NCBI GenBank assembly: GCA_047967505.1
Contig: CM106539.1
Direction: 5' to 3' (one strand)
Length of the DNA stretch: 64,000 nucleotides
DNA from: Dipteris shenzhenensis
Lineage: Eukaryota > Polypodiophyta > Polypodiopsida > Gleicheniales
Below the pieces are notes generated by a model. That model saw nothing but the letters and a program-made list of their open reading frames with translations. It did not search any database and was not told the DNA's origin. The position numbers and the translations under genes are program-made. Positions within the stretch are counted from its first letter, which is position 1, and the number at the start of each line of letters is the position of its first letter. Below, piece after piece: positions 10,211 through 23,431 of the stretch.

Positions 10211-12185
10211 ATGGCAGATGACACTTTGGTAAATTGGAAATGCCAAAGTACAATGGACGAGGGGACCCCACTAGGTTTCTTCAACTCTTCGGCACAGCAT
10301 GTACTGGAGGCGACCAATCAAATGAAACCAAAGCCGCGATGGCCCTAACTGATGAGGATTTGGAATGGTACCTCGACCTTCTCATAGAGGAGAGAGCCAC
10401 ATGAGCACTGCTATTTGACTACTTCAAAAGAAGATTCTAAACAGAAAGGCTGCAAGATGACCCTGCATTACAACTCGGCAATATAGATATGCACAAGAAA
10501 GAAAAGGTCAAAACATACCTAGTAAGAATGACAATATTAATAGCAAAATGTGATCCTCGTCCGAACGACAAGTACATCATAGCGTGGTTCTAATCTATGG
10601 CCTGAAAAATCCATTCACAAGGACATGAAAAATGTTAGCAGTAGCTATGCACATTTTAGCGACGCTCATGAAGCAGCAATTGACATTGAGGACAGCATGA
10701 CCGATTCTAATAGCGACAAAGATGGCTATAGATCAAGTCAACGCAACAAGAAATTTTTAAAGAAGGGAAGCACTTCCCACAAAGGTCGCACCACCAAGGA
10801 CAGAGTGGAAGCCATGGCCCTAAGAGTAAAAGATGAAATGATGTAGGCCATTGAGCAAAAGTTGTGTGTCTCTCAGCCACCACAGTACCCACGGAGAGAA
10901 ATGTTTGGTGCCCACATTGTATGGCCAATCATACAGCCAATGAATGCCCAATCTTGAGGAACAGACTAAACTCACCAGAATTGGCTCAGCCCCCATGGTA
11001 ATGGTGTCCCATTTGCAATGCTGTAGGGCATGATGTAAATACTTGTTTTTACAATATGAGGGTAGCACAACCCCGACCGCAACAATACCAGCAGCCGCTA
11101 ATCCCAGTGTATAGACAATCGGCATTGGCACCTAATGCACAAGTGCCACGTCTCAACCCACTCCTAGTGAGAACACAAGTGCCTCAACAATATCCATGCT
11201 CCCAATCTTGCTCCAGTACTTTCGGTGCAACAACTCCAAACTGAAGAGCTGGAACCTCACTATGAGTATGAAACAGAATACCCTATGTACTACATGGATG
11301 GTGCCAAAGGACTAATCCCGGTGTATGCTAATCAAGTAAGGCCCACCACATATAGAACACCTTGGTTGTGGAGAAAACCACCACATAGCAGAATGCCCAC
11401 ACAAGGGTAACCCCATTACATTCCAATCTTTGTGTAGGGAATGTGGAGTTGGGCATGCTTGCATGGATTGCCCACTAAGAACAAAGCCTCAACCAACCAC
11501 GAAAGTAAAACCTAATGTACCCTTGGGGATGATAAGTGTGGAAAACCATAGTGTGGCATCACAGCCAGTCTTGATCATAACAAGACAATAGAAAGAAACG
11601 GCATGACAAAAACTCCTTTTTGCTCAAAAAGCAAAGAGCCCTCTCGAAAAACAAGCCATGCCAATGCCACAACATAGTGAGAGCATGCCTAGCACATCCA
11701 TGGAAAGTGCCACCCAATGAGCAAGGAAGCATACCCCAATGCTGAAACTGAAAAGACATGCTACCAAGCCTTGAAGCAATGGGTTCAAAAAGAACAAGAA
11801 AAAATTGAGGCAGACATGATGGCAACAGCAGAGATAAGAGCACCATCAGCACCCAGCATTGACATGGTGATTGATCCCAACAATTTCCAACAGGTAATAG
11901 AGCAACACGAAAAACATCCCCAATTAGATGGCACCGCACTAGCAAGCTTGATAAACTGCCCTGTCACAATGCCAATTGGTACCTTACTAAGAAATTGCCC
12001 TGCAATGTGGGAGAGTTTCAAGGGATGTATTGAATCTTCACAATACTCTCCCCCACCTGAAGAAGAGAAAAAGGTGATTTTAGTAAAATTCGGTGTTTAG
12101 GATGACATAAAAAATGTAACCATCCTACTGGAACATAAAGCCTTTGGTCAATATCCGGAAATAGTAGATAACAAGGCTAGAGTAT
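10211..12185 (+). pseudogene. Ty3-like gag with four zinc-knuckle motifs, broken
   Basis: From about 10228 the frame reads KYNGRGDPTRFLQLFGTACT then ALTDEDLEWYLDLL, the retrotransposon Gag core typical of Ty3-like elements. Downstream are four cysteine knuckles: CPHCMANHTANEC (10909-10947), CPICNAVGHDVNTC (11005-11046), a damaged CGENHHIAEC (about 11370-11398) and CRECGVGHACMDC (11433-11471). Three use CX2CX3HX4C-type or shortened spacing rather than CX2CX4HX4C. Stops and frameshifts are frequent. The last open stretch (11717-12100) has no recognised domain. Similarity ends where the direct repeat at 12186 starts; no protease or RT follows. Confidence 0.75.
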
Positions 12186-12989
12186 TCGTTATTTTATCCT
12201 TTATCTTGAGTATACTGAGATTTCATTCGATACTGACTTATGAATAGTATGGAAATTTTCTGTTTAATTTCATTATATTCATTCCCATTTAGGATGTTCT
12301 TGACATATTTGATGTGTACATGCATTTAATAGTGATACTGATAAGTGGAAAGTGCCAACAGCAGATTGAAGAAAGGTATTAGTATATCGAGGCTATATTT
12401 GGATTTTTTTACCTTGGGAGTTCCCTTGGACTTGGTTGCAATACCCAAATTTATGGTTTACTTGAGATTCCCACTTATTACTTGGATTTCACTAACATTT
12501 TATATGCATTTCTTCATATCTTTAATTGCCCAGCTCTGATTACTATTGAATAGTAAAATGCCAAGATTTGATTATGCTAATCTAGATCGAGTGACACGGA
12601 TCACAACTATGTGTCGGCATTGAAGCCTGTAGTCCCACAATTCATAGTGTGCATGTTCGAATGTGTTATGTTTGTGGATGGATGCAGGTGAGTCGGCATA
12701 CCTCTCCATTAGATTTGCATTGAAAATTTTAAGGCATGAAGACGGTGTTGGCAACTTCGAAGCATACTCTACATTAGATTATCTCCAAGTACTAGTTAAT
12801 AAGATTGAACATTCTATTGGTGACTAGCCATCAATATTGTTGTACTTTTTGCAATGTTCTGACATGAATGTGAGTATAAAAATTGATTTTCACTTTGTAA
12901 CTTTGTCAGAAGGAATGATATGATATGAATTATTCTCACTTAGGTAGTATAAAGAGATTGGTTAACAATGGATTACTCTCATTAAGTGT
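12186..12989. repeat. Direct repeat, copy A (about 0.8 kb)
   Basis: This 804-base block is repeated in the same orientation at 15321-16128 with roughly 93-95% identity by eye. Both copies start at TCGTTATTTTATCC and end at CTCTCATTAAGTGT. They could be LTRs of a 3.9 kb element, but the ends are not TG...CA, no primer-binding site follows copy A, and the flanks (AGTAT and GATAA) do not match as a target duplication. The alternative is a repeat family with two neighbouring copies. Copy A cuts off the gag reading frame to its left. Confidence 0.85.
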
Positions 12990-15320
12990 TTGAAAAGGGC
13001 AAGAGCGGATGTTTGCAATTGATTTATTTTGACATTGGAAACTGGTCCCGTAGTGTAATAGGATAGTTGTTTGATACAAAAATCACAGACTAGTATGGCC
13101 ATTGTAAGATAAGAAAAATTTTATGACTAATGGCTATACTTTGGTCAACTTGTTTTGATGGATTAACCAACATCAAATTATTGGATGCATCCATTGCCCT
13201 TGAGATGGAAAATCCAAGAGAATATGTAGTCCCTCTTCACATATATGATATTCACTATTAGTCTCCATACAGCAGAGATAATCTAGCTAAAAGCTCAAAG
13301 TGTTTATTCTCATAAGAAGATTTTTCTCTCGATACTTGGCATTGATACCCTCGACCAACTGGCCGAGCGTTTTGTACTTGATACACTCTACGAATGTCCT
13401 AGATCTTATTCCATAATGGACTATAGAGAGACATTACGGGAGCATAGCACAAAATGCAAGAGCATTTGGCCACTCTTTTAGATGCATCCATGGAGTTTAG
13501 CCTTCAATTTTGACGGTGGAAAATGTTGATCTAGAGACTATGTGCTTGTCTGCTCAAATCATACAGTGGAAAATGTGGATCCAGAGACTATGTGCTTGTC
13601 TACTCACCTTCTACATAGAATGTGTACTACATAGTTCTGATAATGGTCTAGGCAGCAAGAGAGAGAGTAGCACTTTGCATTACTCTTGGTTGGGTTTCAA
13701 TACCCTGAGCTCTCAATTTGAACCCATATTTCTTTTTTACTATTACTGTCAATGAATCTCGGTTCTTGGACTACTTTCATAACACCAATTGTAGCATGCA
13801 CATGAAAGACTTTGGAGACTTTGGCTCTGGCTTCACTAGCCCACAGGTCAACGTGGCCTACTATTGCATACATCAATGTTGCCTACTATTGCATATTTCT
13901 ATACTAATCACACTATATTTTGTGGAGACTTGGCTTGTATGGAGAGTTATTTGACTAATGGACTAACAAGCCATCTCTTGGGATAGACTAAAGGTAATAT
14001 AGCTCATGGAGGAGCGCGTGAGTAATTCATTACTAATATTTTTGCTAAGTTTTTCCATATTATGAGCTCAAGCGGAGATTTTAGGACATTTTCTTGCTTA
14101 GCATATGTAGCCTATATTCCTCAAATGCGTTGTCATACCAATAAACCTGAAGGTTACCCATATAAGATTGGGGGCTGTAGATGCTTGTGTGAAACTTATT
14201 TTCAACTTTTGGATACTTCCATATTGCATCATAAGTTGATCATGGACGAGTTGTGGTACTTATATTGCCATGGAAGAAACAAAGTAATAGTCCTAGACTA
14301 AGACCATCTAAGTTTGCAGCTCCCATATTCCCTTTGGGCATATGACTATTTTCTACATTTAGTCATAGATAGATTGACAAGATTTTCTACATCTAGCCTT
14401 GTGATACTTTAGCCAAAAAACCCTAAACAAGCTAGATGTACATTTTAATGGAGATTGACACTTGACATTGGAGATCAAACTCCGTGTCATGACCATATAC
14501 TTTTGTTTGCTTTGGAAGCTTGGACTTATTGGTTAGAAAAACCACTTTCCATTAGCAGACTACTTTACAACCTTCTATTGTACCTTTGGATAGATACTTT
14601 ACAACCTTCTATTGTACTGTAAATAAGCACGTGAGCTTAATTTGTAGGTTGTGGAGCTTAGGATGCAGTTTAAAGTTGTCCTTTACTTTGAAGTTTACTA
14701 GGACTTTACTCTATTATTCATGGAAAAAGAAAAGAAAATGAGAGAATCTCCATGAGAATAATTATTAAATTTCTTATTGAGTGTGGATTATTTTAAGAGG
14801 ATTATAGGAAGCTTGTGACTTATAAAGGAGATTCTTATTGGAATCTAATTAAGTGTCTTATACTCGGAAGGATTTCTTTCATGACTTGGTATTTCAAGTA
14901 GAGTAGATACCAAATAAAGTCTAATGGCACAACAAAAGAAAATTTCATTGTTTGCATTTCGAGACCATAACTTGGCTCCATGGATTGAATTAAATTCATT
15001 TCATGGATGTATGTCAGAATATATTCATTTACATACCTGAGCAATGCCCAATGAATGGGGGAATGCCCTAATATAAGAGAGGGATTCACTTATAGATTGT
15101 TTTCACTTGGAAAGGATGATATATGACCATGATTGTGTAAATGGTAATTGCCGACATTGGATAGAGACATTGGCATTGAAATTCATGACCTTGTTTAGAA
15201 CAAGGAAAGTACCCATGTACCACTATAGTATCACTCCTTTCCTCCCTAAAAAAAAGGTAACTCTTTAGTAGACTCATAATGATCATAGGGTACTATTGAC
15301 CTTTCAAAGTAATGGACATG
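12990..15320. other. Unidentified DNA between the two 0.8-kb repeats
   Basis: No protein similarity recognised on either strand. It contains small local duplications: GTGGAAAATGT...GACTATGTGCTTGTCT at about 13515-13555 and 13566-13605, GGCCTACTATTGCATA-like at about 13855 and 13880, and TACTTTACAACCTTCTATTGTAC at about 14564 and 14595. Longest frames are about 80 residues. Confidence 0.5.
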
Positions 15321-16128
15321 TCGTTATTTTATCCTTTATCTTGAGTATACTGAGATTTCATTGGATACTGACTTATGAATAATATGGAAAGTTTTTATTT
15401 AATTTCATTATATTCATTCACATTTAGGATGTTCTTGGCATATTTGATGTGTACATACATTCAATAGTGATACTGACAAGTGGAAAGTGCCAACAGGAGA
15501 TCGAAGAAAGGTATTATAATGTATATCGAGGTTATATTTGGAATATTTTACCTAGGGAATTCCCTTGGACTAGATTGGAATACCCAAATTTATGGTTTAC
15601 TTGAGATTTCCACTTATTACTTGGATTTCACTAACATTTTATATGCATTTCTTCATATCTTTAATTGCCCACATTTGATTATTATTGAATAGTAAAATGC
15701 CAAGATTTGATTATGCTAATCTAGATCGAGTGACACAGATAACAACTGTGTGCCGGCATTGAAGCCTGTAGTCCCACAATTCATGGTGTGCATGTTCTAA
15801 CGTGCTATGTTTGTGGATGGATGGAGGTCAGTCAGCATACCTCTCCATCAGATTTGCATTGAAAATTCTAAGGCATGAAGACGGTGTTGGCAACTTCGAA
15901 GTGTACTCTACAACGGATCATCTCCAAGTACTAGTAAATAAGATTGAACATTCTATTGGTGACTAGCCATCAATATTGTTGTACTTTTTGCAATGTTCTG
16001 ACATGAATGTGAGTATTAAAATTGACTTTCACTTTGTAACTTTGTCAGAAGGAACGATATGATATGAATTATTCTCACTTAGGTAGTATCAAGAGATTGG
16101 TTGACAATGGATTACTCTCATTAAGTGT
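15321..16128. repeat. Direct repeat, copy B (about 0.8 kb)
   Basis: Second copy of the block at 12186-12989, same orientation, 808 bases. It is followed directly by a CA-rich stretch rather than by the sequence that follows copy A, so this is not a simple tandem duplication of the whole 3.1 kb unit. Confidence 0.85.
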
Positions 16129-19100
16129 GATAAGAAAAACACGCACACACACAAACACCCAAACACATTAAATTTTATTAAATAAATGTAGCTCACCCTC
16201 TGTCACTCACACACAGACACACACACACTTTCATTGTCCCATTAACTTGCTTCCCCAACCCCCTTCTTCCCCCCCCCCCCCACACACACACACTTATGAG
16301 CTCCACTCATTTCCCTTTTTTTAATGATGCTTTTAATTCACATATGTCTACATTTTCTACTTTTTATTTATTTGTTTCTATATTTTTTCACTCACTCTAT
16401 TTTATGATATGTGAATAGTTCTACAACTAACTCTATAATTGTATGATAATAAGTGATGTAATGCCTTCTCTTTTCAATCCTTTATTTTTCTTTAATAATT
16501 ATTATTAAGATTTAAAATTTAAATAGTAAAACATTTGTCCTTGAACTTGGTGATTGTAAATCCCCTTGATGGGATTGTTCTTGTTAACTTAGTCTTACAA
16601 AGGTATTTATGATTTTCTTCTGCTTTTCCTACTTTATTTTATTTTTTCTCCTCTCCTTTTAATTTAACATTAAATCTTAAATTTAAAAAAGTTTGTAGCA
16701 CTTTTTAAAATAACTTATTAATATAATTATTGGCACTACGTCATAAAGTTTCAAATATTTAGCTTTAATCTTGGTATAGAGCTTTGGTTTTATTATCTTC
16801 TTTTAGCCAACCCCTAATCGATTCTAACTAATACTCTTACATTATTTCCCCTTTATAACTAATTCTCCTACCTAATGTACCCCCTTGTTTTTAGTCATGT
16901 CTTTAGGTATTTATGAATAATTTTTAACATTTTTCTAGTTGTAATAAAACCCTTTTGTGAAGCTAAGCTGAATAGGATTATTCCCTTGCCCTCAACCCTA
17001 TTACCCCAACCACTTGCCAACCCAAGGCCCAAAACCCCCACTTATCATATACTCCCTTAACTATTTAAACCCTTAAATATTTTCCCATTAACCCTTACTT
17101 AAAAATCCCCATTTCTTACCCCTACCTAACCTACCATACCTTACCTAGCCACCCCTACCTAACCCACATGATTCTTCTACCACCCCTCTTTATTCATTAT
17201 ACACCTCTTACCTTGACACCATGAATGTTACAATGGTTCACACAAGACACTGCCCTTACCAACCCTTGTTTGCTTGTTCCTCCTCTTCGTATAACATGTT
17301 GCCACTCTTCTCACTGGTCTGCCACCTCATCATCTTGCTAGCTTCCCTCATAGCCTCTTATTTCACACACTCCCATGCCCGGCTATTACTAGTTTTCTGC
17401 CCTACTTTTGGCAAAGATTGCAAAAAGTCTGCCTCTTAGGTTGATACCACACTCTCCCTATGTCTTTTGGTTGGCTTCCCACTATACTATGAGGCTAGTC
17501 CTGTGCTAAGGACGTTTCTTTTTTCTTGGCTCACTTAACTTGCTGGCTCACAACGATCACAAAAGCTCAGACTATGTGATGCATTTCTCAGGTGGTTTGC
17601 AGAACCCCCTACAAGTTTTCATGCTACCCACAACCCCTTGCACTTCAGTCCTACCCTCACATATATACTCTTTCAACCTCCTGTGCTGTGTTCTTCTAGT
17701 GTTGCACTTTCGTAGCTAGCACCCCTTGGTCCCTAATCTTTGGCTCATAGGCAGCTAACAGCTGCGCTTAGCTTCTTTACCTTGTTGCCCTTACTTTGTT
17801 GCATTGGAAGCTATCATGGCACAGATCACCTGATTAGACCCTTTTTCACTACGTCGGCTTGCTCTCTTAACTCGTAGAAGCACTGCCGCTTCTCTGTTCT
17901 TCTCTGTTCATCTCGGGCTCCCTTGTTTCTTACTCCTTTTTTACCTTTGCTCAATCTTTTTTTTTCTTTTTTACCTTCATTTAAATATATATCTGTATTA
18001 CTTCTTATATATATATATAGCTAGTTAAGGTATATATATCTTTACTGTTTAACGTTTAATGTTTTGCATTTCCTTTATTATATTTATATAATTAAATTAC
18101 ATATTTATATATTTATGTTTTTTTTTCCTTACTTTTTCCGCTATGGTAAACTTCTTTATTTTTTTCTCTTTAATTTCTTTATTGGCCCTTTGGTTTTTAC
18201 TTATGTCCAAGTCTTTTTTTCAATAATTTTTGCACAAGTATCCTTTGTAGCACACACTTACTTAGGTTGTTATGTTTTTATTAATTTTCAATACTAAACT
18301 CTAATTTCTCTCTAACCATAATTCTTTTTGCTAAAATATTAATAAAAAAAACTTAAGCTTTAAAAAGTACCCTAGATTTTTCTTACATGCATAGTTTAAT
18401 AGAGAAATTTGTTGTTGTTTCGTTAAATTATTGGGCCTAAATCACCTTCTCCCTTGGTCCTTAAGAAGTTTTGGTTTGAATTTTTTATTCTATTGCTTTT
18501 ATTTTTTATTAAATCTTTTTCCTTGTCTAAACCAATCTTTTCGATTCCCCTAGTTAGTTGTTCTCCCCTAATTTTCCTTCAATAAAATGCCTTAAATTAT
18601 TTGTTGCTTAAAACAATTAATTGCCACTAATACTTATAGAATTTATTAAGCAAATTGGTTTATTGTCCCTCTAAAATAATATTTGTCTAGATTGCCCTTG
18701 TTGTGCAATCATGGGTGAGGATTACCCCCCATATTTAATATTTAGTTTTTTCTAAAAATGGTGTAGAGTACTCCCTTTAATAACAAGGTTTAAATTTTTC
18801 TCATAAGTTCGTGCTTCTTCTCTTGGTCTATTGTTATTGATGTTTCTTCTTATGTGTGCAGACTAACCCCCTTTTTTTTTTCTTTTTTGTAATCACACAT
18901 TATATGTGGAGTTTTTGCTTTAATTTTGATTTAGAACTATGTTTTAGGCTTGTGCCACTATATTTAATTTGGTTTTTGCTCTAGATATATATTTAGATAT
19001 TTACTTTTGTTGACTATATATTCATTTGTATATGTATAGCATTTACATTTTGTCATTTTCATATCCCTTGTGCTGACATGCATACATATACAAACTATAT

Positions 19101-19542
19101 GGTTATGTTCATATTTCTAAAAATGTTTTATATTTGTTTCCTTGTTGATAATGTTATATAAATATACCTATATATAGGCATATTTGTAACTATGTCTATG
19201 TCTTATACTTTGCATATGCTTGGTTCATAACACAATTTCCTTTATTGTACGACCATTTTTTTTGCATGAAGCACCTCCTTATTGCATTATTATACACATA
19301 TATATATATATAGTTATCTCACATGTCATCTTTAATTTATGCTCTTCATTGTCATTTTGTTCTTTTCTGTATGTATTTTTCAAAGTCCTTACACTTATTT
19401 CTTTATGATTGCTTTATATATATATATCCTTTTTACCTTGTTGTTTATCTAGATTAATTTACATTTAGTTTAGGTCTTTTTAGGTGATGTTCACAACTAG
19501 TTGTAATTTACTTCCTAACCCCCCTAAGTTTTGCTAACCACA
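16129..19542. other. AT-rich DNA with microsatellites, no gene recognised
   Basis: Long T- and A-rich stretches with CA runs at about 16140-16230, a C13 plus (CA)n tract near 16270-16292, and TA runs near 18010-18020, 19298-19312 and 19416-19428. Frames such as 17221-17439 and 18064-18297 have no known domain; their hydrophobic residues follow from T-rich composition. The stretch continues on the far side of the chromovirus at 26339, so it is the host sequence into which that element inserted. Confidence 0.55.
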
Positions 19543-19547
19543 AAGCT

Positions 19548-20273
19548 TGAAACCAAAAAGGTAATCTTTTCAACTCACAAATTCACCACCTTAATCAATT
19601 GGAGAAGAAGAGCACAATCACACCACGAGAACGATAGTAGACTGGGTACAATCTCCCCCCCTAGATGAGTGGCTCATGCTTCCTCATCTAGAGTATTTAT
19701 GATATTTCATAAAAGCACCAAGGAGCCAAAATTATCCCTCTCATCCAAAAATGAGGGATTTGCTTTACATAGCCATCTTAGGTCCCAAAATGAATTATGT
19801 CCTCAACAAAATATATTGCTCAAACTTGCAATAATAATACAAATACAAAATTGTCCCATGGTCATATATAATGCACTGTGCGACACCTCGATCGGTACCC
19901 TCGCACTAACTCCAATACTCGTTATGAGTTCCATCACATGTACTTAAGCCGCCAATTACATTAGTTATTAACAATCGATTGAACGAATCACTGAATCAAC
20001 CGATCCCAACATAACCGTGCTCAAAGCACAATAATCAAGCACAACACCAATAACACTAGTGATATCAGTATTAACATGGAATCACTCACAATACCGACCA
20101 TCTAGCATGGCAAAACACAAGCTAGTCAGGCGTCCCCAACTAACCACACAAAGTATCCACTAGGACCCCTGCCGCATCCGGTGCGCTCATATGTAGTACT
20201 TTGCCATAGTCACACTTGACTAAAATAATAAAATCCAAAGCAAGATGTATCAGAAAATATAATTTCCATAACT
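19548..20273 (-). repeat. 3' LTR of the chromovirus
   Basis: 726 bases; plus-strand ends are TGAAACC... and ...CCATAACT. On the minus strand the LTR start is AG where the other LTR has TG, a change that breaks the terminal dinucleotide. The polypurine tract GCAAGAGGA lies just inside the element (complement about 20275-20284). Confidence 0.93.
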
Positions 20274-20311
20274 TCCTCTTGCTTGGATTGCAACTGACCT
20301 TAGTTGCGTGT

Positions 20312-21555
20312 TTAATTATATGAACTAATGAGGTTTGGAAAAATTCGAAAGAACCGCTCAGGCATCCACTGAGCATCATCTCTTGGATGATTCTTAAATT
20401 TGAGCAAGTATTTAATATAGACATTTCCTTTTCGGGTCGAGGTTTGTTGATGATCAATAATGCATTCAAGCTCTAGAATTTCTTCTTCATCAACAATCAA
20501 TGGAGCCTCTTCATAGACAGGATGAATAGGTAAAGGTCCTTTGAAGGGCTTTAAAAGGCTGATATGGAAAGCATTATGTATTTTCCAATTATCAGGTAAT
20601 TCAAGCCTATAAGCTAGATCATTGATTTTCTGAATCACCTTGAATGGTCCATAAAAACGTGAAGACATCTTGATTACTAGCCATTTCTCAACACTCTTCA
20701 ATCTTCTTTTCTCAATCCGAAGAAGTACATAATCGCCTTCTTTAAAAAGCATGTGTTTCCGTTTCTTATTAGCTTGTTTTGTGTACTTCTCTTGAGCGAT
20801 TGCAATGGCTTCTCGAACCTCTTTGAGAATATTTTGATAGTCATGGGTAAATGCATCTGCTGCTTCCACTCAATGGGTCAATCGTGTGATAGGAATAGGT
20901 TAAACCTTCCCATAGATAATCTCAAAGGGTGTCATATCTAGAATAGTACTGTTTGTAACCTTAGTTTGTCCATTCGATTCTGGATGAAAAGCTGATGAGA
21001 AGTCTAACTTAGTGCCTAGATTATGAAATAATGCAGTCTAGAAATTACTGCAAAACTTTGAATCTCGATCAGACACTATAATCTTTGGCAATCCATGATG
21101 AACAAATATATGCTTGATGAATAAATGTGCAGCTTGCTAAGCTGTTAAAGTCTTTTTTCATGGGATGAAATAAGCTTGCTTATTCAAGTGATTTATTATC
21201 GTCCAAATCATATCATTTTGGTTCGCTGTAGTAGGAAAACCTGTTATAAAATCCATGGATATTTGTTCCCAAGGCTGCGTAGGAATAGGCAAAGGCATTA
21301 GCAACCTGGGGTCTTGCCTTTGTAACTCTTGATCTTTTGACAAGTGATGCATTCAGCTACAAAATTAGCCACATGTTTTCTTATAGTAGGCCAATGAAAT
21401 TCTCTTGCTATCACTTGTAAAGTGGCAGTCACTCCCCAATGTCCCATGTACGGTGGTTGGTGCATTTCCTCCATTACAATTTGTCTAAAGGGTCGAGTAA
21501 GGCATAATTTCTTTTGATAAAAGAGGTATCCATCATTGCATGAATAGTCCAACAT
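20312..21555 (-). pseudogene. Chromovirus integrase with C-terminal chromodomain, broken
   Basis: Integrase inserts the DNA copy; the chromodomain directs it to marked chromatin. The N-terminal HHCC zinc domain is visible in 21555-21298 (EMHQPPYMGHWG then FVAECITCQKIKS). The core follows with WEQISMDFITGFP and IVSDRDSKFCSNF, split by frame changes near 21300 and stops near 21150-20880. The last block, 20869-20312, is a clean frame with the GPY/F module (FYGPFKVIQKINDLAYRLEL, HISLLKPFKG) and a chromodomain at the end (EEEILELECIIDHQ, YLLKFKNHPRDDAQWMP). Confidence 0.93.
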
Positions 21556-21639
21556 AGGATTCCAATTGTTATTTTCTAATTTGTTCCATATATCAAAAAA
21601 GTTTTGGATCCCCTTGATAAGAATTCTTCATACCTTTAA

Positions 21640-23283
21640 AAGGCTGGGTCTCTACAGCAATGATGTGATTAATACTTGGCTTCCTACTAAGAGCATCAGC
21701 AACTACATTTTCCTTTCCAGGTTGATACTGAATCATGGGCTGAAAACTCTATATAAATGATGCCCACTTGATGTGCCTATCGGATATTAGTGGCTGAGTC
21801 AACAAATGCTTGATACTTTGCTGATCGGTTTTGATAAGAAACTCAGCTCCCATCAAATAATGTTTCCACATTCGTAAGGCATGCACAACAGCGGTTACTT
21901 ATTTATCATATGTACTATAATTGCATTCTGCTGGTTTTAATTTCGGCTCTCATATGCTATTGGATGTCCACCTTGCATAAGTACAGCTCCAATTCCATAT
22001 CCACTAGCATCGGTTACAACTACAAAGAATGGTCTAGAGAAATCGGGTAGTTGCAACACAGGAGCTTGTGTGAGAGCTTCCTTCAAAGCTGTAAAAGATT
22101 TATCTTGACGCTTAGTCCATAAGAAATGCTTAGCTTTCCTAAGAAGGTCTATCAATGGATGTGCAATATATGCGAAATTCTTGACAAACTTTCTATAAAA
22201 GCTACACAATCCCAAGAATGATCTTAATTCATGTATATCTCGGGGTTTAGGCCATGTGACTATGCACTCAATCTTCTTTGGTTCTACTCGAATCCCATCG
22301 ACGGATACAATGTGACCCAAATACTCTATCTAATCTTGAAAGAAACTGCTCTTTTCAGGATTTATGTACAATTGATTTTCTTTCAAGAATAAAAAGACTA
22401 GCTTCAAATGTTCCTTATGCTCCTCAACGTCTCTGCTAAACACTAGAATATCATTGAAAAAATACTACTATACAATCTTGGTGTTTAAGAAAGATTTGGC
22501 TCATCATTCTACTAAAAGTAGCTGGAGCATTAGTTAGCCCAAAAGGCATAACTAGGAACTCATAATGTCCTGTTTGAGTTCTAAAAGCAGTCTTGTATAT
22601 ATCCTCTTCTACCATATGAACTTGATGATAGCCGGATTTGAGATCTATCTTACTGAATAACTTGGCCCCTTCAATTTGTCCAAAAGATCATCAATCCTAG
22701 GGATTGGATATATGTTCTTCACTGTGATTTTGTTTAATGCACGATAGTCTATGCACATTCGGTAGGTTCCATTTTTCTTTTTGACTAATAAGACAGGTGC
22801 TCCATAAGGAGAACTACTGGGTCTTATCAATCCTCTCTCTATCAGTTCCTCCACTTGCTTTTGAATCTCCTTTTGTTCTAGTTGATTGACTCTATAAGGA
22901 GCTTTGCAAGGTGGAGTATTGCCCGGTAGGATTTCTATCCTATGATCTTCAAGTCGAGAACATGGTAGTCCTGGTGGTAAATCCTCTAAGAAATAATTAG
23001 AAAATTGAGGAAGAAATTTTTGGTGCGTAGGTTTAGTGTTTGGCTAAGTAGCCATTACTGTATTCAACAAAATCAGATATGTCTTCTCACATTTTCTAAT
23101 TGCTCTTTTGGCTTGTGTGTGGTTGAGTAAAGGACTGATCTCAGGTTTCATTGAGCTTTTTAGACATATTTCTTGTATGTCCTTCTCAATCCACATCTGA
23201 TGTGAATCATAATCTATCTTAGGATTATATTGATGCCTCCATGGCATTCCTAAGATGATGTCCACTCCCTGTAGGGGTGCCAC
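21640..23283 (-). pseudogene. Chromovirus reverse transcriptase and RNase H, broken
   Basis: On the minus strand: protease-RT linker VDIILGMPWRHQYNPKIDY (23260-23200), RT start [20 protein letters not shown] (about 22830), [22 protein letters not shown], then [10 protein letters not shown]. The active site reads FFNDILVFS after a T-run frameshift near 22465, so the first Asp of the usual YFDD appears as Asn. GHIVSVDGIRVEP and FLGLCSFYRKFV follow in 22320-21937, then RNase H with VVTDASGYGIGAVLMQ, and past a stop AVVHALRMWKHYLMG and KENVVADALSRKPS. At least four disruptions are visible. Confidence 0.93.
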
Positions 23284-23431
23284 TAGAAAGTCTCATGTAT
23301 CCTTGTAGGGTTTGATTGTGATTTCAAGATTCTTGACTTCTCTAGTACAATTGTACTTTGTTTTGGTGAAAGTAGCTTTGACCTTATAGTTAGATGGGAA
23401 AGACTCTAGGTCTCCTCTAGGTTTAGCTTTG

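Noticed and set aside
12186-16128. Confident LTR retrotransposon call for the 0.8-kb repeat pair
   Set aside because: No TG...CA ends, primer-binding site, polypurine tract or target duplication could be found.
17221-17439. Possible small membrane protein
   Set aside because: Hydrophobic content follows from T-rich composition; no homology recognised and no supporting context.
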